Shown here: positions 21,576-34,600 of the stretch, one piece after another | Numbering within the stretch: position 1 is the first letter of the stretch | How the letters are laid out: every line of letters begins with the position of its first letter | Assembly: GCA_002812745.2 (NCBI GenBank) | Contig: NCSJ02000002.1 | Location: 310,001 to 374,000, forward strand | Direction of reading: 5' to 3' | Source of the DNA: Scytalidium lignicola | Lineage: Eukaryota; Ascomycota; Leotiomycetes | Length of the DNA: 64,000 nucleotides | The notes under the pieces: generated by a model | Database searches by the model: none | The model's input: only the letters and a program-made list of their open reading frames with translations | What the model was told of the DNA's origin: nothing | Position numbers and translations under genes: made by a program

Positions 21576-23373
21576 TTACAACTCATCATGCTCGTCAGCA
21601 GACTTAGTGGCCTCGGCCGACTTAGTCTCTTTAACTTCCTCAGCAGTCTCAGATGGTGCTTCGGTTTCCTTAGCGGCGGACTCAGTAGCTTCCTTCTCCG
21701 CCTCAGCATTTTCGTCATATGTGACCTCGACACCATGCTTGCCACTCTCCTTGACGAATTTGATCAAGTCCTCAATAGTACGGCTTCCACTGTAGGTAAC
21801 TGGATTGCTCTTGTCACCAGCCTTGTACAGTTTGATGGTTGGGAATCCTTGGATCTCATCAGGAACATCGTTAGTGGTTGCGTCAACCTTTGCAACGGTA
21901 ACCTTGTCAGAAAATCCGTTCTCCTTGTAAAGATTGCCAAGGATGTCATATTTAGGAGCAAGAGCCTTGCAATGTCCACACCATGGGGCATAAAATTCGA
22001 TCAGAACATCTTTTGCATCGTCAAGCACGATCTCATCGTAGTTCTTAGCGACGACAATTGTGACTGGGCCGTCTTGGTTCTCTGGGATTGGCTCGGACTT
22101 GATGCTTGGTTCGACCTTTCCATCGGCGTACTCCTGGACAAATTTGCCGATGCTCTCGGCGGTAATGGCCTTCTCTTGATCGAAGGGGTACTTCTTGTTG
22201 GTGACAGTATCTTGGATGGCGAAAGCGGGGAATACATCAGACTTGAGATTGAGGTTACCAGCATGAGCACCGAATGCAGAAGCATCGATTGTGGCAAAGC
22301 TGATTGAACCTTGGTACTTCTTAGCGATATCACGTAAAGCATCAGAGAGCTCAGTTCTCTCCTCTTGAGTTTTGGCGAAAATGTATGCCAAAGGAAGTCC
22401 ACTGGTCATATATGCAGTGTATGTCTCTGGGCCAACTTCACCGATCAGAGGAATGGAGGCAGTCTTGGTGAATGACTCAATGTCCTCAGCTTCAAATGCC
22501 TTTGTGAAAATATTCTTTCCTTCGTCAAAAGACTTGTAGAGGACAACACCTGGGAAGTTAACACCCTCAGCCTCGGCTAAAGCCGCATCATTGGAAGCGC
22601 CAAAGAGGAAGTCATCACGGAGCTTTTCAGCAACGGTAGTGAATGTGGTGTTGGATGTCTTGTCGTCAGCGGCAAAGTATGCAACTACAACAATCTTATC
22701 CGCTTTCTTGAAGTCTTCAAATGTCTCCTTAGTTACAGTTGAAACAGCAGGGAGCGACTGTTTTGTCATATATGATACGATGCTAAATTACCATGATTAG
22801 TAAATAAGGTTTACCATAGATTTGACATGTAAAATGTCTACTTACGCAGGAGCTTTCCTCGCACCAGTATATGGAGAAATGTTGTCTGGACCACGGAAAA
22901 CTTTTAGAGTTGGGTAACCTTCGACGCCAAAGCTTTGGCAAAGCTCTGCTTCCTCGGTGCAGTCGATCTTGGCAAGCTTAATATTCTTCTCCTTAAGGGT
23001 TGTTGCAGCTTCTTCATATTCAGGTGCAAGCGCCTTGCAATGTCCGCTGTGTAACAATCAGTTACTCTGTTGCGGGAGGGGAAACACTATCTTAACGGCT
23101 TACCACCATGGCTAGGTAGCAGAATAACACGTTAGCAATGCAAATAAAACTTCCGGGTCAACAGATACATACTGCGAAAACTGTAAAGGGATTATTAGCC
23201 AATGTCACTTCAATAAGCGTTTGCCGGGGGACGCGAACTTACACTCTGCGAGAACTAAGTCATTATCTTTTACGAAATCCCCAAAAGAATCTTTTGTAAG
23301 GGAAGACACATCTGAAGCGGAGGCGACTGTAGCACCAATGAGGCCCAGAGCAAAAGTTGCNAAACGTCCGCAT
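21576..23373 (-). CDS. PDI1: protein disulfide isomerase PDI1
   Basis: ER-lumen enzyme that forms and shuffles disulfides in secreted proteins. Exons on the minus strand: 23373-23243, 23180-23173, 23111-23104, 23046-22846, 22782-21576 (517 residues without the N). Residues 1-20 are a signal peptide. The first thioredoxin domain has active site CGHC at 49-52, the second at 384-387, and the protein ends in the retention signal HDEL after an acidic tail. Exons 2 and 3 are only 8 bases each; together with flanking exons they assemble [10 protein letters not shown]. The N at 23361 lies in the signal peptide, and dropping it restores the frame. A start further upstream in the other frame is not needed: ATG at 23373 gives a textbook signal peptide ([19 protein letters not shown]). 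Confidence 0.95.
23361..23361. other. ambiguous base in the PDI1 signal peptide
   Basis: A single N beside AAA (TTT on the coding strand). Counted as a base, it separates the start codon from the rest of the gene by a frameshift; omitted, the signal peptide reads through. Same artefact type as at 7325. Confidence 0.9.
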
Positions 23374-24760
23374 GTTGATCTGGTGGTAAGATGTTTCCTG
23401 AGGATCAGGATATTAGAGAGAAGCACGGATCCAAGAATTGGAGAAAGAATGGCTTCGTCCTGCGGCAATTGCAAAGGAGAAGAAACAATGAAGCCTCTTT
23501 ATATAGACGTACCTCCGCTAGTTGTGATTTTTAATTAATAAGGAGGAATTTTGGGAGGGTTAGCAATAGGAGGGGAGGAGTTAAGGACACATTTATTCGG
23601 AGCAGCCAGCCTTGTCGCCACGGCTCGCTAAACTATCACCGCCCGTTCCTCTTAGACCGATTAGTGATAACGATTATTGAAGCCACAGTGTTCTCAGCTT
23701 CAGCTTTCTTCACATCCTGGTCCAATTTTGGAAAGCGCATTTGGATCGAAGTAGAAAGGACAACATGATTTATGATCCGGTTTAGGATCCTGGCGTCCGT
23801 TCATTGGTGCCCACCATTTGTCAATATCTCCGATGCTCCCGTCCGTCCAACAGGGCGCATGTGGTCGATTACGATCTGAATACGGTATTTATGTTTATAT
23901 GTATATAAACAGTCCTGCAGGGACTTGCCCCTTGTTTCTCACTAGCTGGAGTAGCTCTGCGTCAAGTTAACTTAACAACTCCAAATTATTAAGCATAATC
24001 CTATCGAACGAAGAAGTACTGTATATTGCATCCTGATTGACAGGCTTGAAATTGCTGCCTGCAGCCATGATATTTTTATCGATACTGCCATCCGTCTGCC
24101 TGAGATTGGCGTTGGGATGAATGCTGTAGCAGTTGGCACTAGTTGTCTCGTTCATACGTTCATACGAAGGCAAAGCAAAAGGGACTAATAACTTTTAAAA
24201 GGATCCATGTGTAGATCTTACAATTTGCTATTTATTAACCACTTACCAGGCATGATTTAGACCGAGCTTGGTGACATTTAGAAGGGATACGATTAAATAT
24301 TACAAGAAGAATCAATATATGTCACTCATGGTGGTGAGTGAAAGAATCTTTTTTGTGTTAACGCAGAACCTCGGGAAATAGATCCTGAGTATTGCAATCC
24401 AAGGGGAGATGAATAAGAAACAGTATACTTGAGAGGACTTGATATTTTCATACACCCCAGCCGTAAATAAAAGTTCCTTCCTTTTATGTACTTTCTTTGT
24501 ATCACAGAGCCCAGCAGGCTTGTCGGATCACTTTGCTGCTTTGCTTGAATTTAGGAAGCAACGATGTTGATATGATATCGCACCTTCTGTTCCGAGTATG
24601 TGTGTGTCATTAGGCTTGATCATGGAGCGTTGGGTTGTCTTTTGAGTTTCTTTGCAGTTGAGACTTTCAATATAACCAGCATTTGTCTCAATAACCTGGT
24701 ATCTGACGCGTTCTCATACTATGGTACTTCTTTCTACTAAAATTCCATGTCCCTACAATC
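23374..24760. other. long divergent intergenic region
   Basis: 1387 bases between PDI1 and the orphan gene. No credible gene on either strand; a 68-codon minus-strand ORF at 23967-24173 has no signal peptide or family features. The PDI1-proximal part (23580-23700) is more GC-rich and includes a CCACG box at 23618-23622, but I see no complete ER-stress element. The distal part is AT-rich. Confidence 0.4.
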
Positions 24761-27700
24761 ATGCAAGACCAAAACCCATACCCAGCCAACGCAGATATGC
24801 TGAAACAGAACCTTTCTGGCTATGGGAATGTGTCAAATTTCCCCAGAGAATTTGAAGGAATGTTGAAGACCAGAGCCGAGACTGGAGGAACCGATCCCTT
24901 CTCTGTTAGGAAAGCAAGTGACACTCAGAGACTCTGCAATGCAAAAAGGAATAAATGGATTCATGAGTGTCACGAGCCACATCCACAGCACCCTTCTCCT
25001 CCATTAAGCGTAGCTCCAACAGCTATGGACTATGAGATGCATCAGAAAACTCATTCTAAAGCCAAGTCTACCTATCAGGAGCCAACAAACCCCAAGACGC
25101 CAAATAACCCTGACTTTAGTTCGGTCCCTGTAATGCAAAACAAACGATCTTACAACAGCCTCGCAAAGAGTAAATATAGCAATAGTCAAGGTCAATCCTC
25201 AAGCATCCCATATATCTATCCTCCAGAAACCAAACTACCAAGCCTTCCACCCATTTCTCCAGGTCAACCTGTTCATCATCAACTGAACCATAACCAGCGA
25301 GCGGCGATCATCAGCACACCAAATGTGAGTATGGTCCTGTTTCTCTTTCCGCTATATGTCCATTGCAAAACTCACTCTTCCAACATAATGAAAGCAGAAT
25401 AGGAAGCATTAAATGGTTTTCATGTGGATATACTGACATGGCCATTAGAACAAATCTTTTGAAAGATCGTTATCCCAATCATTTCCCAGAGCACGACGCG
25501 TAACAGCGCCACCTATACTATGCCAAACTACTTATAAGAGGAGGAATACTTGCGTCACTTCTCTCCAGTCGAGTCAGCAAACTAGAAATCTAAACAGAAG
25601 CTTGACAGGAGGTGTAGTCTCCACACTTCAAAACAACTCTCTATCTGCAATTTCATCGATCTCTAGGAGAGTAAGTTCAACTGTCCCGCTGTTCTACGAT
25701 TATTCGGAGGAATTCGAGACCGAAAATTTGAATTTACAAGAAGAAACAAATCCCATATTTGACGCTGATAGTCTCTCAATACCAAACCAACAGTCGTTCA
25801 AGTCTACTAGTTCTTGTCCGGGTAACTACAACGATAACTACGTTTCTCTAGATACTCTTTCAAATACGGCCCTATTCATACCTATTCAGACAACGATCCA
25901 TAAAAATGGAGTGCCTTCATACAGTAAAGTCATACCAGAGTTAATCCCTCTAGACAACCAATCAAGGCTAGATAACAGATCTAGAAAAGTAACACCTAAC
26001 CGGAAGTTTGAAAAAACCAAGTTTGGTTTAACACCGGGTCAGATTTACCAACATAGGACAGCTGTCATTGGTTGTGGTGGCTATTCAATCCCTATTCACG
26101 CACATCAGACAATAGAGAATTTGGATATTGGCACATCTAATACTGTGATCCCAACACTAACTAAAGAAAGAAATGAAGATAAGAATATCGTTCTGAGGTC
26201 CCTAGTGACTTCCATGTCAAGCGGTAGGGAAGCCACCCTCAATTCAACACCAGCCAATCTTAGAGTCAACTCCGCTACCTCTACAGAACAGATCATGAAT
26301 TCCCACACTCGAGTGCAGAGTCAGGATGATATGAATATTAATTTAAGACCCTTACAGGTGCTTACTTGTGGCTTCGACTCTGTTCCGGGATCTGGGGTGG
26401 GATACAGTGGGACCAATCCTACGGAATCGGCAGGTACAAAATTAGATGGGGTAGACGAGTCTAAGAGATTTTGTTCACTTAATGAAGGTGTCTCCAAGAG
26501 CGACGTTCCTCTGCGACTTGACCTGCTTGAAGACGTTAATTCCAGCAAGATGGATGAACAAGTGAGCCACACCTGTGATGTTCCAGCGAGAACACCAATG
26601 ATTTCTCCAACCTTACCAGATGAGACCTTGCTATGTGGTGAATCCCGGGTATCTAACAGTTCTTCGTTATATACACCATCGCCACGTCTATCAAATAGTG
26701 GAATGATCGGAAACCTTCAGGATTTAGGAATTCTAAAGGACCCAAATTATTATTTCAGGCCTCAAAAGATGGCCGACACACACAATTCTCTAGATGTTTA
26801 TAGTGGCTCTCAATCTATAAGAGATGTAGACTGTAAGAAATTGGTTTCTCATTCTGAGTTGTCCATACTGTCACCAAAGCCCATCTCACTGGTGGAGCAA
26901 TCTAGATTGAAGAACAGCATTCCCCAACTTACGAAGCTGGTTCCATCTAGCTCACACTTGTCTTTTCACTCCACGGCTTCTACACAACCTAGAACGTTGC
27001 CAAAAGCCTCTGTCGTTGACTCTCTGTTACCGTTTCAAGACTCAAGTTCAGCTTCTGTACAAGGACCAGTGGAAGGGGAAAGCTTAGAACAGGATCCGAA
27101 TTTCCGGCAGATAACAAATTCAATGACTCAGATCACATTTCTGGCAGAAAATATTACCGAACATAACGAATTATCTTCAGAAAACCAACCCCCCTTTTCA
27201 TCTCCATCTAAATTTAGACTCAAAAGGAGACATCCTAAGACTCTAAACTCTAGCTTTCATTTAGGTTCAATAACGCAGCCAGAGCATAGCTCAAGCCGCA
27301 CAAGTGAACATGAAGAGCACATCAAGTATGCTAAGTTTAGGCTAAGAAATATACGAAACTTTCAATCTGGTCATGGAACAGTGAGGGTAAAAAGGCCACC
27401 AGAGCGTGTGGGTGTAAGATCATGCTGGTATCAATCTCACCCTCGAGATTTGTTTACTACTCCTTCCGGACTAGACAGTGTACTTCGAAAAGGTAGTGAC
27501 CGAATCAGCAGACAAAAGACCAACCCTACTAGTATTAGACGCCCCGAAGTAAGGAGCCGTCAACCATCATCAGAATCTACCTCGAGCAACCAATCCCACC
27601 ACCAGATGCAGGAACCAGAAGGCCTGTCACGCCATCTATCAAAACCTTCGGGCCCTAGAGATGCAGTCGAAATACAGAGTTACTTTTCTGCGGATACTGG

Positions 27701-28025
27701 TCATATTCAAGGATATCCTATACTGCGCAAGAAACTCTCGAACTTCAGACATCGCATTTTAGCCCCTTTCGCATTACACCAAAGCAGAGATAGCACACTT
27801 ATCAATGTAGTTTCTTCACAACCACAAGAGTGTACTGAAAACAGCTTGCCTAGTCAAGATATCGGTCAACCAATGTCAATGCCTATGTCAGAGCATAATG
27901 AATCGCCAATGAAATACAAGGCTCATCCTAACCGTTTAAATTTTAAAGTTTCAAGATGGATTAAGGAAGCAAGAATGGTAATAACCAATCGACGTACACA
28001 TAAACACGGCCATACTGCTTTGTGA
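24761..28025 (+). CDS. unknown Ser-rich protein of 1046 residues
   Basis: Model: 24761-25324 and 25449-28025, intron 124 bases, phase 0 (GTGAGT donor, CCATTAG acceptor). I recognise no domain. Most of the protein is Ser/Thr/Pro/Asn-rich and probably disordered. The best candidate for a conserved segment is about 780-840, with alternating basic and aromatic residues (FRLRNIRNFQSGHGTVRVKR, VGVRSCWYQSHPRDLF). The last 60 residues are basic (NFKVSRWIKEARMVITNRR) and could bind nucleic acid or membrane. There is no signal peptide or membrane segment. The long uninterrupted ORF of 859 codons in AT-rich DNA makes a real gene very likely. The true start could be further upstream if there are 5' introns. 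Confidence 0.75.
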
Positions 28026-29137
28026 ACACACAGGCCGAGCTCATTGATTGGTAGAAATCGGTTAGGTGCATAGTTTCCCAATATCTGGCATTATTGATGT
28101 ACTTGCGGGCATTTTAAGAATGCGTGTTAGAATCGCTCTTGGTGATACGAGCCTGGTACCATGCCGCTATTCCTAGCTCATCCTTAACATATACGTATCA
28201 ATAATATCATTAATTATTAGTTTATCGAACTAGTAACAAAGTGTGACATGCTGTGGGATCAATTCTGTCCCTTTTGGGGAGGCCTAGCAATATTTAAAAT
28301 CTGTGATCATATTCAGAAAAAGAACAGAAAAAGGCAACCCCTATCTAAGATTGTCTGTATGGATTATCACTCTAAGATTGGAATTCTAATATTATCCCAT
28401 GACAATGATAGTAACCATGTTAATCCTTTATAAGTAATAAGATATCTTTGCAGTGTTACATACATTGACAAGACGAAAAAGTTCACTAAAACAGGCATGA
28501 TTTTATAACTCACAGCCTATCTCACCTCCCACTAATGCAATCCTTTAGATTTCCTTGTCTAGGTCATAATAAATAACATTCCATGCCTAAGAACACCTCG
28601 CGTACTGTACTCTACTTGCTATATCTATTTTAAGACACGGATAGAGTTCTGAAGTGGCACTAATGGGGGAACCCTATGCTCAAATATTGCAGCAAAGAGA
28701 GCTTTAGCTAGGACAGCTAGGCTCATTCAAATCCTTTGAAACAAAGAAGCCAAAATCTAATCTTGAGAGAATTAATCCCACCACTAGCCACGGACAATTC
28801 TAGTTCACCCCTTTTACTGCACACTTCTGGCGGAGAAAGAATCCTATCAGTAAGAAGACCAGTCCTTTTAGTAGGTGCCTCCAGCTAGTGGGCTATGTTA
28901 TCCTCAAAGCACGGAATTTAAGGAGCAGCCACGATTCACTCTTATGGAATCCCTACGTAGCTCTGCACAGTGTAGTTGCAAACTAGTCTCCGGCTGGAAT
29001 GAAGTTCGTTAGGTCTATATTCCTGCTAAATGTTGTTGCAAGATTTTGGGGAATGTAGTTAAGATCGGAGAAACCTCAAGTTTTGGTTTCCAAAAATCGT
29101 CTAGTTGAAGAAAATAAACCACAAGTAAGTTGCATGC
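28026..29137. other. convergent intergenic region
   Basis: 1112 bases between the ends of the orphan gene and MON1. A 61-codon ORF at 28248-28433 has no features. I see no repeat, tRNA or other gene; the length is large for 3' UTRs alone. Confidence 0.4.
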
Positions 29138-31094
29138 CTAGAATACGGCTCCACCAATTATGAAAACTCTTTCTTCTTCTTGCCTGATCCACTGGACTAC
29201 TTTGTTTGCTCCCTGAGCAAGAGCAGACCGAGAAGCATTGGGTCCTGCAACGCAATAGAATTCGAAGTTAGGTGTGATCCATGCTAGAGAAATACTATCT
29301 TTTGCTACGGAATGGAGGACTTTGAGATGGTTATGTTTGGCATGAGTCGACGCATGTAATTGATGGTATAGTGTCATAAGCCTATCATATGTTAGCAACC
29401 CGAAGAGATACACTGAGAATGATGCTTTACCTTCGTCGTGAAATAAGAGTCGTAAAGTATGGAGAAAATGCCGGCATCACAAACTGGACATTTGAACGGG
29501 ATTTGTAGAGGAAATGTTTGAGCTGGATTCCTGGCACGATATCTGCTGTAGTTGGTCGCCCTTTTCGTACCGTAGTCTTGATTATTTCCATGCTGCCATT
29601 CTTGTTAAGTTGGCTGACCACGTCATCTCGCATCTGCTTCAGATCATAGAAGCTCTCTTTGTCTGCACTGATAAGGATAATAGCAACTTCATCTTCTGCC
29701 CCGCCAGACGATTGTGGCTGCTGGGTGCCAGTTACATTCACTTCTTGCCTACCTAAAAAGCTCACGTACATGTACAGATATCCCTTGTTGTTAAAGCCAG
29801 GGAGGCAGAGTGGAATCCAATTCTCCCCACCTCCAGCTTTGATGCCTTCAGCTTCAAAAAGCATGTTAAATATCAGTTGAAGGTCACTTGGGTGGAGTGA
29901 ATGACGTTTCGGCCTAATCACACTGACAAGCCTTCCACCGGCCACAATGAGACCATAAAGTAACTTCTCAGTCCGTGCTCTCAATAGAGTGTTATTGATA
30001 ACATTCCGTTGGGATTTTCGTAGTTTGAGGCATTCCAAGGCCGAAAGTAAGGCCGAAGGTGATCCTTTAGTGAATGAGTCAGCTAATGAAGAAAGCAATA
30101 CTTCAGTTCCTTGCAGAGGTCTTCGAAGATCCGTTGATGGACGGTTAGAGAACATGTGGGTTAGAGTTGGTAGAGTTAGTGTCGATAAAATCTGCATGTA
30201 GAGTGCATCTAATTGAGCCCGCAATTGAGCATCACTCTCTCCAATCCTGCTGATAGCCACGAAATATAGTGGTCCTTCAGTTACGACCACAAATCTCGTA
30301 GAACCAGCTGTGAAGCCCGTGAGGGGATCTTTAGCATCCTCGAAGAAAGAAATCAGTGTTTGTATAATTGCAAAATAGCTGTTTACAAGGTTTTGATCTC
30401 CATGTCTGCTGTAAATTGGCTTTCCAGCGGATGAGAGTATTAGATAATGTTTGAATTTGGATTTCCACAGCGCTAAAAGGTCCTCTGTAGTCGACGTCAG
30501 GATTTCTACTAACATAACATTATATACAAACTGACCTTCATTGCCCACTTTGCTATCCACAGCTGGCATCTCTTCAAACTCGTTTTCAAAATCAACGAGT
30601 GAAGGCTCTTCGTACTCTATGTCTTCAAACGGATTCACATCATCTGACTGGGAATTAAGCAATTTCCATGCTGGACTCTGCCCATTCAGACCTTCGTCAA
30701 GAAGGCTTGCAAGGTCTCCATGAGCCTTGACCGTCGGAGCAATACTAGTGAGGCTCGCATTGTCATCAAATTCACTCGCGGGTTGGCTAAACCTTCTGTT
30801 CGGTGTGCCGTAACCACTGCTGATTTCAGAAACGCCGTCTGATACAGATTGGCCCGCAGGAGTCGAAAACGTTCCTCTTGTCCCGTCAGGGAAAGATAGT
30901 GTCTGTATATCGAGTGAGGATACTGCCGTGGTAGCTTTTGCCTGTAGTGCCGGCCCTCTATCAGAAGTATTCATAAGAGGCGGTCTTGGCGGCAGCGGTG
31001 GTCGCTCATCTTCAGCATTGTTATTGTCTTCTTTCGGAGAACTTGCACTAGCCGGAGGATTTTCCGTTGCCTGCTTGCTAGGTATCTCTTCCAT
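29138..31094 (-). CDS. MON1: vacuolar fusion protein MON1
   Basis: Forms with CCZ1 the exchange factor that activates Rab7 (Ypt7) on late endosomes, vacuoles and autophagosomes. Exons 31094-29431 and 29381-29138 on the minus strand (635 residues), intron 50 bases. The first 190 residues are disordered, Pro/Ser/Glu-rich. From about 195 the longin-type folds follow, with conserved segments [45 protein letters not shown] and [17 protein letters not shown]. Exon 2 adds the conserved C-terminus, including [14 protein letters not shown]. The intron follows the end of the conserved SPYFTT segment. Head-to-head with DOP1. Confidence 0.95.
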
Positions 31095-31685
31095 GGAAGC
31101 AGTTCAGTCTTTTATAATTGTGAACTATGCGATTGTGCCATTCCTCTGTAGTCTACCAATGCACTTTACTTTCATGCACCACATAAGTTTTGGATCTTAG
31201 AGATAACATCTAAGGGGTATCCCAATATCACACCACCATAAAACTATTTGTGGTGCGTATATAGTGTTGTCCTAGTCCCGTATATACGGTGTTTTCAATC
31301 GAGCTCTGGAATCGAGCTCCCCCCGGATGCTGTCCAGGTATTGAGCTACTGAGCTACTGAGCTACTGAGCTACGGGTGTTCGCGCAAGGCAACGGGCCAG
31401 GGATCGCTGGAATTTAGCGACAGCCTTGGTACCTCACCGGAAGAGGCCACGCGTAACAATGAAGCACAGAACGTGCAGAAGAGTGTAGAGCATACCAATG
31501 AACTGGATATATACTTCTGCGAACTTCTGCAAGTATCATGGCCCTTGAGCCAACCAGCTCAGGGCATCAGTCGGTATCACCATCAAGCTCAGGACGGGCA
31601 TCTCCCATCCCAAGGAAATGGAGATATCACGTAGACGGAGGTAGATTTTAGGACCTCTTCTTCTGTTAGGACAGAACTAACTATT
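31095..31685. promoter_or_regulatory. divergent promoter region, MON1/DOP1
   Basis: 591 bases between the two start codons. The DOP1-proximal half is more GC-rich and contains the tandem octamers described separately. Two GAATCGAGCTC-like direct repeats lie near 31296-31320. No gene seen. Confidence 0.45.
31342..31373. repeat. four tandem copies of the octamer TGAGCTAC
   Basis: Perfect array of four 8-base units in the MON1/DOP1 intergenic region. Read on the minus strand, each unit is GTAGCTCA, which resembles the start of a tRNA A-box, and a GAGCTCGATTCC stretch follows about 45 bases on. No tRNA can be folded from it by eye. It is either a simple microsatellite or a decayed tRNA-derived relic. 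Confidence 0.85.
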
Positions 31686-34600
31686 ATGACAGATGATGAA
31701 CACATACGAAAAGATAAGGCGTATCGGAGATATGCATCAGGTGTAGAAAGGTCGCTCTCTCTGTTCGACACAGCTTTGCAAGAATGGGCGGACTACATCT
31801 CGTTCCTGGGACGTTTATTGAAGGTTAGTAACTTGCCTATGCACTGTAAATTGTATAATGAGAAGTTTGTAGTCATTTCAAGCACATCCTCCAAATATTA
31901 CCAATATACCATCGAAATCGATTGTTGCAAGACGGTTGGCGCAATGCTTGAACCCGTCGCTCCCCTCAGGAGTACATCAGAAGGCTCTTGAAGTTTACGG
32001 CTTTATATTCTCTATGATAGGCAAGGATGCGCTCTCTAAGGATCTGCACATATATCTTCCAGGCCTATCTGCAACTTTGTCCTTCGCTTCCCTCTCGGTT
32101 CGAACACTTTTCCTGGAGCTTCTGGAAAAGCATCTCCTGCATCTTGATCCTGTGTCATTGCGGCCGGCACTAAAGGCTCTCATACTTGCTCTGTTACCAG
32201 GATTGGAGGAAGAAACAAGTGAGGATTTTGAACGCACGGTAAAGCTTCTCAATGGTTTCATGCAAGCCGTTCGACCTTCCGATGGTCAAGAGCTTGGGGA
32301 GATCCATAATTCCGGTGATGAGTATTTCTGGCAATGCTTTTTCCTTGCTACAATTACAAGTAGTGGCCGGCGACTTGGATCCTTGGCATATCTGGTTCGA
32401 TATCTGCCGAAATTGGGTCATATATCTCCTAACGAGCCTCCCATTAGTGAAAAGAAGGGCGACTTAGACAGAAATGCGAGACGCCTGGCTGAGATGGTCA
32501 CATCTCCGGAACCTGGACTTCTCTTGAGATGCTTTGCTGCTGGTTTAGCTGATGAACAACTTTTAATCCAACGAGGATTTCTTGACTTGTTAGTAACTCA
32601 CTTACCACTGGATTCGAGTGTCCTCCAGGATCGTGTAAAACCAGAAGATCTAGAGCTTCTAATTACTGCAGCTGTTGGAGTAGTTACTCGGCGCGATATG
32701 AGCCTTAATAGACGCCTATGGACATGGTTGCTAGGGCCTGAACCTGCTGTCACAGAGCCGGAAGGTGGACCAGAGTCGCCGACCTCTACTAGTGGTGAGA
32801 ATCCGCACTTCCTGTCAAGAACACACTATTTTGAACAGTATGGTTTGCAATCCTTGATACAGGCCTTGCTCAAGTTGATCAACGGCGAGTATATCAGTCC
32901 AGTAGATAGAGCTCGCCCGTTTCGTGTATGCCTGTCGTTGATGGATAGATGGGAGATTGGTGGTCTAGTTGTTCCAGATATTTTCCTACCCGTTATCACG
33001 AGCGTCCGCAAATATGAGAAAAAGGTGGCGGACAAAGCAGACTTCACAGAAGTTCTTCGCAGTGCTAGTGTGTTTTTTGATGGCGTCGAAAGCGGTCTAA
33101 TTTGGGGTGAGGTGGTTGAATTAATCACCCAAGCCATATCTCCAAATAACACATCAGCTTCGGAGCGAATTGACAAGCTCTCGATGGTCAATTTCATCAT
33201 TTCAAACTTCAATGTCCGGGAAGAGGAAATGCTTCTAGTACATGTGCCGCTGACGGCCTTGGCAATATTAACCATGCTTGATAATACCGAGACACAAACG
33301 AAAGGTCAGAAGACGGAAATCACATATTCTAAGGAGGTCTCGCAGCTAGCTCTGAGTATTGCTACTAATTTAATCGATCTTGTCCCCGAGCGGGCTTTTC
33401 TTGATCGACCATCTACAAGCCAATCCTCACTAAAGTCCTTCAGAGATGACACGATTGCTCTGACAGGTCCTGAGATTCTTCGAAATATTCAAACTTTTTA
33501 TACAGAAGAACAAGGGAACCTTGATGTGGTCCCTCCGCCATTTTCTCCCCGTGAACTTAGTGAGCTTCTTCTTCGTGAAGCTAGCAAAATTGCATCCAGG
33601 AGTCTCTCTGAACCAGTATCAAGTGCTGATGCTGGGATGAAGAGCAGGTTGTTGGTAATGATGTTAACTAAGTTGCCGAAAGGAGGACGTATTGAGACCG
33701 CAACGCTCCTGTCCGCCATACACTCCAAATTGGATACGTCCGCTGACTTGCCATTCATGACCTTTGCAGCGATAACATCGCTCTCTATCACTTTATATTC
33801 AACGACATATATTAGTCAATCGGACATCACATCGCTCATTGACCCTCTGGTACGTTGTGCATGGCTGTACCTGTCTGCATCTTACCTGAAGTACCATGTT
33901 GAAGTTGTACGTTGCCTGTGGCTGCTACAATCAGCCCTCACCCTGTCTAACCATGAAGTTGAAGCCTCAATATGCTCCCTGATCATTGAGCATAACTCTT
34001 ATAGCCCACAAAGGGCCGAGGCTGCAAGGCGCTTTACGGTTCTGTGGACTCACACCATGCAAGACAGTACTCCTGATCGCAGGCCCTCTAAAGCTAGTAT
34101 CCTTGAAACTACAGGAATAACCCGAGTTTCAGGAGCAGGAAGTTACAATGCAATGCTTAGCCGGCCATTATTTCTATTGTTGGATTCACTTATAGATGAG
34201 AACACTCAACCCTTCTTAGTCGTGAGAACCTGGCTCCAAAGCTTAGTAGGTCTGAACAAGTAAGCCTAACAAGCAAAGATCTAACAAATGAACGTCTGCT
34301 AATGATAATGAAGAATGTTCTATACTTTTGTTACTACTTTCTCGGGTTTTCGCTTTCTGCAGACAATACAGACAACCGAGTCTGATAGTGTTCGCAAATT
34401 TTATACCGATGAGGATGATTTAGACCAGTGCTTATATTACCTTCGAATGCTCTCAAACATATTACGGTGGTCAACCGACAATACCTGGGCGACACTTGCG
34501 GAGACTAGCATATCCATAGATAAAACAAATCCCTCATTATATCAGATAAGTGAGTCAAGTTGTATGTTTACTAAAAAGAGACCAGTACTAATAATACCAA

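Noticed and set aside
21588..22307. 239-codon ORF on the plus strand antisense to PDI1
   Set aside because: It lies fully inside the conserved coding exon of PDI1, and its composition (Leu/Ser/Val-rich without pattern) is what the complement of PDI codons would give.
23590..23830. ER-stress element before PDI1
   Set aside because: A CCACG box and an ATTGG are present but not at the spacing of a CCAAT-N9-CCACG element.
31300..31400. A tRNA gene on the minus strand at the octamer array
   Set aside because: A-box and B-box-like pieces can be seen, but no cloverleaf with paired arms and anticodon could be drawn.
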